Shown: positions 61,237-64,000 of the stretch, one piece after another
Layout of the letters: each line of letters begins with the position of its first letter
Numbering within the stretch: position 1 is the stretch's first letter
Made by a program: the position numbers and the translations under genes
Assembly: GCA_039976075.1 (NCBI GenBank)
Contig: JBDWFY010000013.1
Coordinates: 248,001-312,000, forward strand
Reading direction: 5' to 3'
Length of the DNA stretch: 64,000 nucleotides
Origin: JBDWFY01 sp039976075
GTDB lineage: Bacteria > Pseudomonadota > Alphaproteobacteria > Rhizobiales > Stappiaceae
The notes under the pieces: model-generated
The model's input: the letters and a program-made list of their open reading frames with translations, nothing else
Told to the model about the DNA's origin: nothing
Database searches by the model: none

Positions 61237-62184
61237 ATGATACAGTATGAGTTTCATAACGGCCGCATCAGCGGAGCCGGCGTCGCAGAGCGCATAGGAA
61301 TCGGGTTGATGCGCAGCGGTGCTCATGTGCTGGCCCCTTTCGAATTTCTTGGATTTTCATGGATATCCAGGATCGTTCGATCTGTTGTCAGAAGTAATGA
61401 GAAGATTCAGGTCAGATTGTTCGAAGATTCCGTTTTTGAATATCCCTATGGCGACGGATATTGGGGAGTGCTGCTCTACAACAAGCAACCCTACGCACCG
61501 GATGTTGAACCCTATCTGAAGTCTTTCGCCGATATTGATTATGCCTTCATCGATTGCGGAGCTAATTTCGGTTACATGTCGGTCGTTGTAAGCAGTGCCG
61601 AGTACGGCTCAAAACCAGCTATTGCGATTGAGGCCGACCCGCAGAATTATGAGAAAACTGTGCGAAATTCAGAGCTCAACGGTTCTCGTTACGACTGTCG
61701 CCACAACGCGGTCTTTTCTGAGAGCGGCAAAGTTGTGAAACTGTTTGGCGCAAAACATGAAGCCCGCACCATTGTGGAAGAAGCCGGAGGTCAAGGTCAG
61801 TTTGAAGTGGAAACGCTGGCGTTGAACGGTCTGTCAGGTTGGTTGCATCAGCAGGGTAGTCCAGCTGTTATCCTCAAGCTGGACGTCGAAGGCGTTGAAA
61901 TCGATGCATTGGCAGGTGCTGATGAGATTCTGGCGCATGACTGCCTGATCAGCTACGAAGAACATGGTTCTGATCCGTCCCATGAAGTATCGCGACATCT
62001 GAAAGAAAAGCTCGGAATGCGCCTATTTCTGGGTGCTGAGAATACCCTGCACATTCGCGAGATTATCGACTTCGCCGATCTTGATTCAATTAAAAGCAAC
62101 GCCAGAAGGGGATATGATCTCTTCGCTACCAACAGTGCTTTTTGGATCGACCGCCTGAGCACAATCAACGTCGAGAGCGATTGA
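61237..62184 (+). CDS. FkbM-family methyltransferase
   Basis: A 315-residue class I methyltransferase of FkbM type. Motif I is YAFIDCGANFGYMSVVVSSA (about 105-124) with the acidic AIEADPQNYEKTVRN next, and VILKLDVEGVEIDALAGADE is the FkbM signature (about 208-227). FkbM proteins O-methylate sugars, often in surface polysaccharide. The neighbouring acyltransferases and flippase suggest such a target. It lies 128 bp after the acyltransferase. Confidence 0.9.
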   Translation: MIQYEFHNGRISGAGVAERIGIGLMRSGAHVLAPFEFLGFSWISRIVRSVVRSNEKIQVRLFEDSVFEYPYGDGYWGVLLYNKQPYAPDVEPYLKSFADIDYAFIDCGANFGYMSVVVSSAEYGSKPAIAIEADPQNYEKTVRNSELNGSRYDCRHNAVFSESGKVVKLFGAKHEARTIVEEAGGQGQFEVETLALNGLSGWLHQQGSPAVILKLDVEGVEIDALAGADEILAHDCLISYEEHGSDPSHEVSRHLKEKLGMRLFLGAENTLHIREIIDFADLDSIKSNARRGYDLFATNSAFWIDRLSTINVESD

Positions 62185-62314
62185 TCGTACCGGACTTCAG
62201 ATGCGTGAGGTGGTACCGGCATCTCCAGAATGCGCGACACGACGTGACGCCACTCTCCCAACCGGCCAGAAATCAGGGCGTCATCTCAGAATCGGTGCCG
62301 AAAATTTCAGGCGT

Positions 62315-63532
62315 TCAGGCGACCGCCCTCGAAAGCGCGCAGTGCGACCAGAGATCGCTCAATGCACGGCACAGATGATCGATATTTTCTTCTGTGTGGA
62401 AGGGGCTGGGCGTGATTCGCAGTCGCTCTGTTCCTTTGGAAACAGTCGGGTAGTTGATCGGCTGGACGTATATCCCATAGGTTTCGAGCAAGATATCCGA
62501 GATCAGTTTGCACTTCTTGGCATCGCCAACCATGACCGGGACGATATGACTTTGATTGGGCATATGCGGCAGACCGATAGCGTCCAGCTTTTGCCGCAGG
62601 GTTTCAACATTGTGTCGTTGTTTCAGGCGTTCAACGTCGCTTTGTTTGAGATGCTGAATGGAGGCCGTCGCCCCGGCTGCAAGAGCAGGAGGCAGAGCCG
62701 TTGAAAAAATGAAACCTGAAGCAAAAGATCGGACAAAATCAACCAGATTCGCTGAAGCCGTTATGTACCCGCCCATGACACCGAACGCCTTGCCCAAAGT
62801 GCCCTGAATGACCGTGATGCGATCCATGAGACCTTCGCGTTCGGCAATCCCGGCGCCACGCGGCCCATAAAGGCCAACGGCATGCACTTCATCCAGATAG
62901 GACATGGCGCCATACCTGTCACAAACGTCCAGGATTTCTTTCATCGGACAGATGTCGCCATCCATGGAGTACACAGATTCAAATGCCACGAGCTTTGGCG
63001 CAGCGGGATCGGCTTCGCTGAGCAGCCGTTCCAGATCAGCCACATCATTGTGCTTCCAGATATGTTTGGGAGCGCGCGAATGACGGATCCCTTCAATCAT
63101 TGATGCGTGGTTTTCGCTGTCGGAAAAAATTTCACAGTTGGGAATTTTCGACGCCAATGTGCCCAGAGCCGCCCAGTTTGCGACATAGCCGGAGGTGAGC
63201 AGCAAGGCGGCCTCTTTCTGATGCAGATCAGCAAGTTCCCGTTCAAGCAGGATATGATAATGGTTGGTACCGGAGATATTCCGTGTTCCGCCGGCCCCGG
63301 CGCCACACCTGTCGATCGCCTCTTTCATTGCAGCCACAGTTTTCGGGTGCTGCCCCATACCGAGATAATCGTTGGAACACCAGACTGTGACATCGCTCGT
63401 CTGACCATCGGCATCATGGCGGGTTGCTCGGGGAAAATCGCCCCTGTGGCGCTCCAGATCGGCGAATACTCGATAATTGCCCGCTTCGCGTAGCCCATCC
63501 AGTTCCGAAGCGAAAAATTTCTCGAAGTCCAC
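62315..63532 (-). CDS. hemA: 5-aminolevulinate synthase
   Basis: The 405-residue PLP enzyme of the Shemin pathway that condenses glycine and succinyl-CoA, the first step of heme synthesis in alphaproteobacteria. It shows YRVFADLERHRGDFPRATRH, VWCSNDYLGMGQHPKTVAAM, the GAGAGGTRNISGTNHYHILL block, DEVHAVGLYGPRGAGIAE and the PLP lysine in QGTLGKAFGVMGGY. I chose GTG at 63532 because GGGAG lies 7 nt upstream and it gives the usual 405 residues starting VDFEKFF; GTG at 63568 would add 12 residues. An ArsR-like regulator gene lies 47 bp upstream. Confidence 0.96.
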   Translation of the reverse strand: MDFEKFFASELDGLREAGNYRVFADLERHRGDFPRATRHDADGQTSDVTVWCSNDYLGMGQHPKTVAAMKEAIDRCGAGAGGTRNISGTNHYHILLERELADLHQKEAALLLTSGYVANWAALGTLASKIPNCEIFSDSENHASMIEGIRHSRAPKHIWKHNDVADLERLLSEADPAAPKLVAFESVYSMDGDICPMKEILDVCDRYGAMSYLDEVHAVGLYGPRGAGIAEREGLMDRITVIQGTLGKAFGVMGGYITASANLVDFVRSFASGFIFSTALPPALAAGATASIQHLKQSDVERLKQRHNVETLRQKLDAIGLPHMPNQSHIVPVMVGDAKKCKLISDILLETYGIYVQPINYPTVSKGTERLRITPSPFHTEENIDHLCRALSDLWSHCALSRAVA

Positions 63533-63579
63533 GACATAACTCCCATTCTTGTTACGCACATACTGCACAGACGTGTGAT

Positions 63580-64000
63580 TCAGACATCAATCAGAAACTT
63601 GCATTCAAGTTTCTCTCCGCGACTGCATTGTTCATCGACCCTAACACCAGTTACATCGGACAGGAAAGTCTCAACGACTTTGCAGACACAGGATTCCTGA
63701 CGGACTGCCCGACCCAGGGGACAACTGAAGCTGCGCAGAACCGATCCGTTTTCGCACCTTTCAACGCTCGTGCCTGCGCCGAGCTTATCCAAATAGGTTG
63801 TGGCCGCTTTTAGACGGTCAGAGGTTCTCAAGTCCGGATTGACATTCACTTCCTCCGCCAGTTTGCGGCCGACTTCTCTGAGAAGCGACTCGATCTGATT
63901 GCAGCTGAGTTGCTCGGAGGCGACCTGCATCAACGTTTCGGCAAAGGGGGGATATGCTTTTGATTGCAGATCCTCTTTACCAGGCCGGATTTGATACTCC
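63580..64000 (-). CDS. C-terminal part of a cysteine-rich ArsR/SufR-like regulator (N-terminus off the window)
   Basis: The frame is open to the right edge, so only about 139 C-terminal residues are seen. They begin EYQIRPGKEDLQSKAYPPFA, like the end of the winged helix of COG2345/SufR-type regulators, followed by a helical stretch (ESLLREVGRKLAEEVNV). The last 60 residues carry SFSCPLGRAVRQESCVCKVV, then DEQCSRGEKLECKF. Four or more of these Cys are placed like the iron-sulfur ligands of SufR-like proteins. The DNA-binding motif itself lies outside. It probably precedes hemA in one transcript. Confidence 0.72.
   Translation of the reverse strand, partial: EYQIRPGKEDLQSKAYPPFAETLMQVASEQLSCNQIESLLREVGRKLAEEVNVNPDLRTSDRLKAATTYLDKLGAGTSVERCENGSVLRSFSCPLGRAVRQESCVCKVVETFLSDVTGVRVDEQCSRGEKLECKFLIDV

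Noticed and set aside
1..64000. CRISPR arrays, insertion sequences, prophage genes, tRNA or rRNA genes.
   Set aside because: No regularly spaced repeats, transposase or integrase motifs, phage structural genes or cloverleaf-like sequences were seen on reading; the only tandem repeat is the 15-bp array in the cupin gene.

Overview
The window looks like chromosomal DNA of an alphaproteobacterium, most likely Hyphomicrobiales (Rhizobiales) and possibly a marine member with moderate G+C. This is inferred from gene content and neighbourhoods: an MtgA/RpmF pair, a GloB-methyltransferase-MetW-MetX-HisC-TyrA block, pob/pca genes under a PcaQ-type LysR regulator, PhaR/PhaA/PhaB, ethylmalonyl-CoA pathway genes and an alphaproteobacterial-type 5-aminolevulinate synthase. 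I saw no rRNA, tRNA, CRISPR array, insertion sequence or phage gene.

Layout. 1-9.9 kb: a minus-strand operon for uptake and breakdown of an unidentified sugar-like compound (binding protein, two permeases, ATPase, crotonase-family enzyme, SDR dehydrogenase, mutarotase-fold protein, SMP-30 lactonase, and a binding-protein-like ORF cut by the left edge). It is headed by an unusual regulator joining a DeoR helix-turn-helix, a sugar-binding-protein region and a DeoR sensor domain. 10.3-18.3 kb: 4-hydroxybenzoate/protocatechuate degradation (pobA, pcaC, pcaH, pcaG, pcaI, pcaJ, pcaF, pcaB) with divergent pcaQ; no pcaD is present. 18.6-23.4 kb: secreted esterase, small His-rich exported protein, DenD-like dehydrogenase, periplasmic gamma-glutamyltransferase, small cytochrome c. 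23.4-34.9 kb: housekeeping metabolism (argG, cupin, gloB, metW, metX, hisC, tyrA, polyprenyl synthase, TetR regulator, mtgA, rpmF). 35.1-37.7 kb: small conserved protein, a second gamma-glutamyltransferase and a GlcG/HbpS-like protein. 37.7-40.7 kb: phaR, phaA, phaB.

40.8-51.8 kb is the metabolically most interesting part. A GMC-family flavin dehydrogenase, an unrecognised 107-residue helical protein and sulfoacetaldehyde acetyltransferase (Xsc) form a minus-strand set. It is followed by a SulP transporter and preceded by a divergent IclR regulator, with a very long AT-rich palindrome in between. By analogy with known isethionate degradation this looks like a C2-sulfonate (isethionate) module. 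It lies beside ethylmalonyl-CoA mutase and crotonyl-CoA carboxylase/reductase, which assimilate acetyl-CoA, and close to the PHA genes, which store it.

51.9-62.2 kb: a large MscS channel with a CAP-domain lipoprotein, an AMP-forming acyl-CoA synthetase, then a probable envelope-glycan set (two FemAB/CelD-like acyltransferases, a polysaccharide flippase, an FkbM methyltransferase) around a very AT-rich spacer. 62.3-64 kb: hemA, preceded by the cysteine-rich C-terminal part of an ArsR/SufR-like regulator that runs off the right edge.
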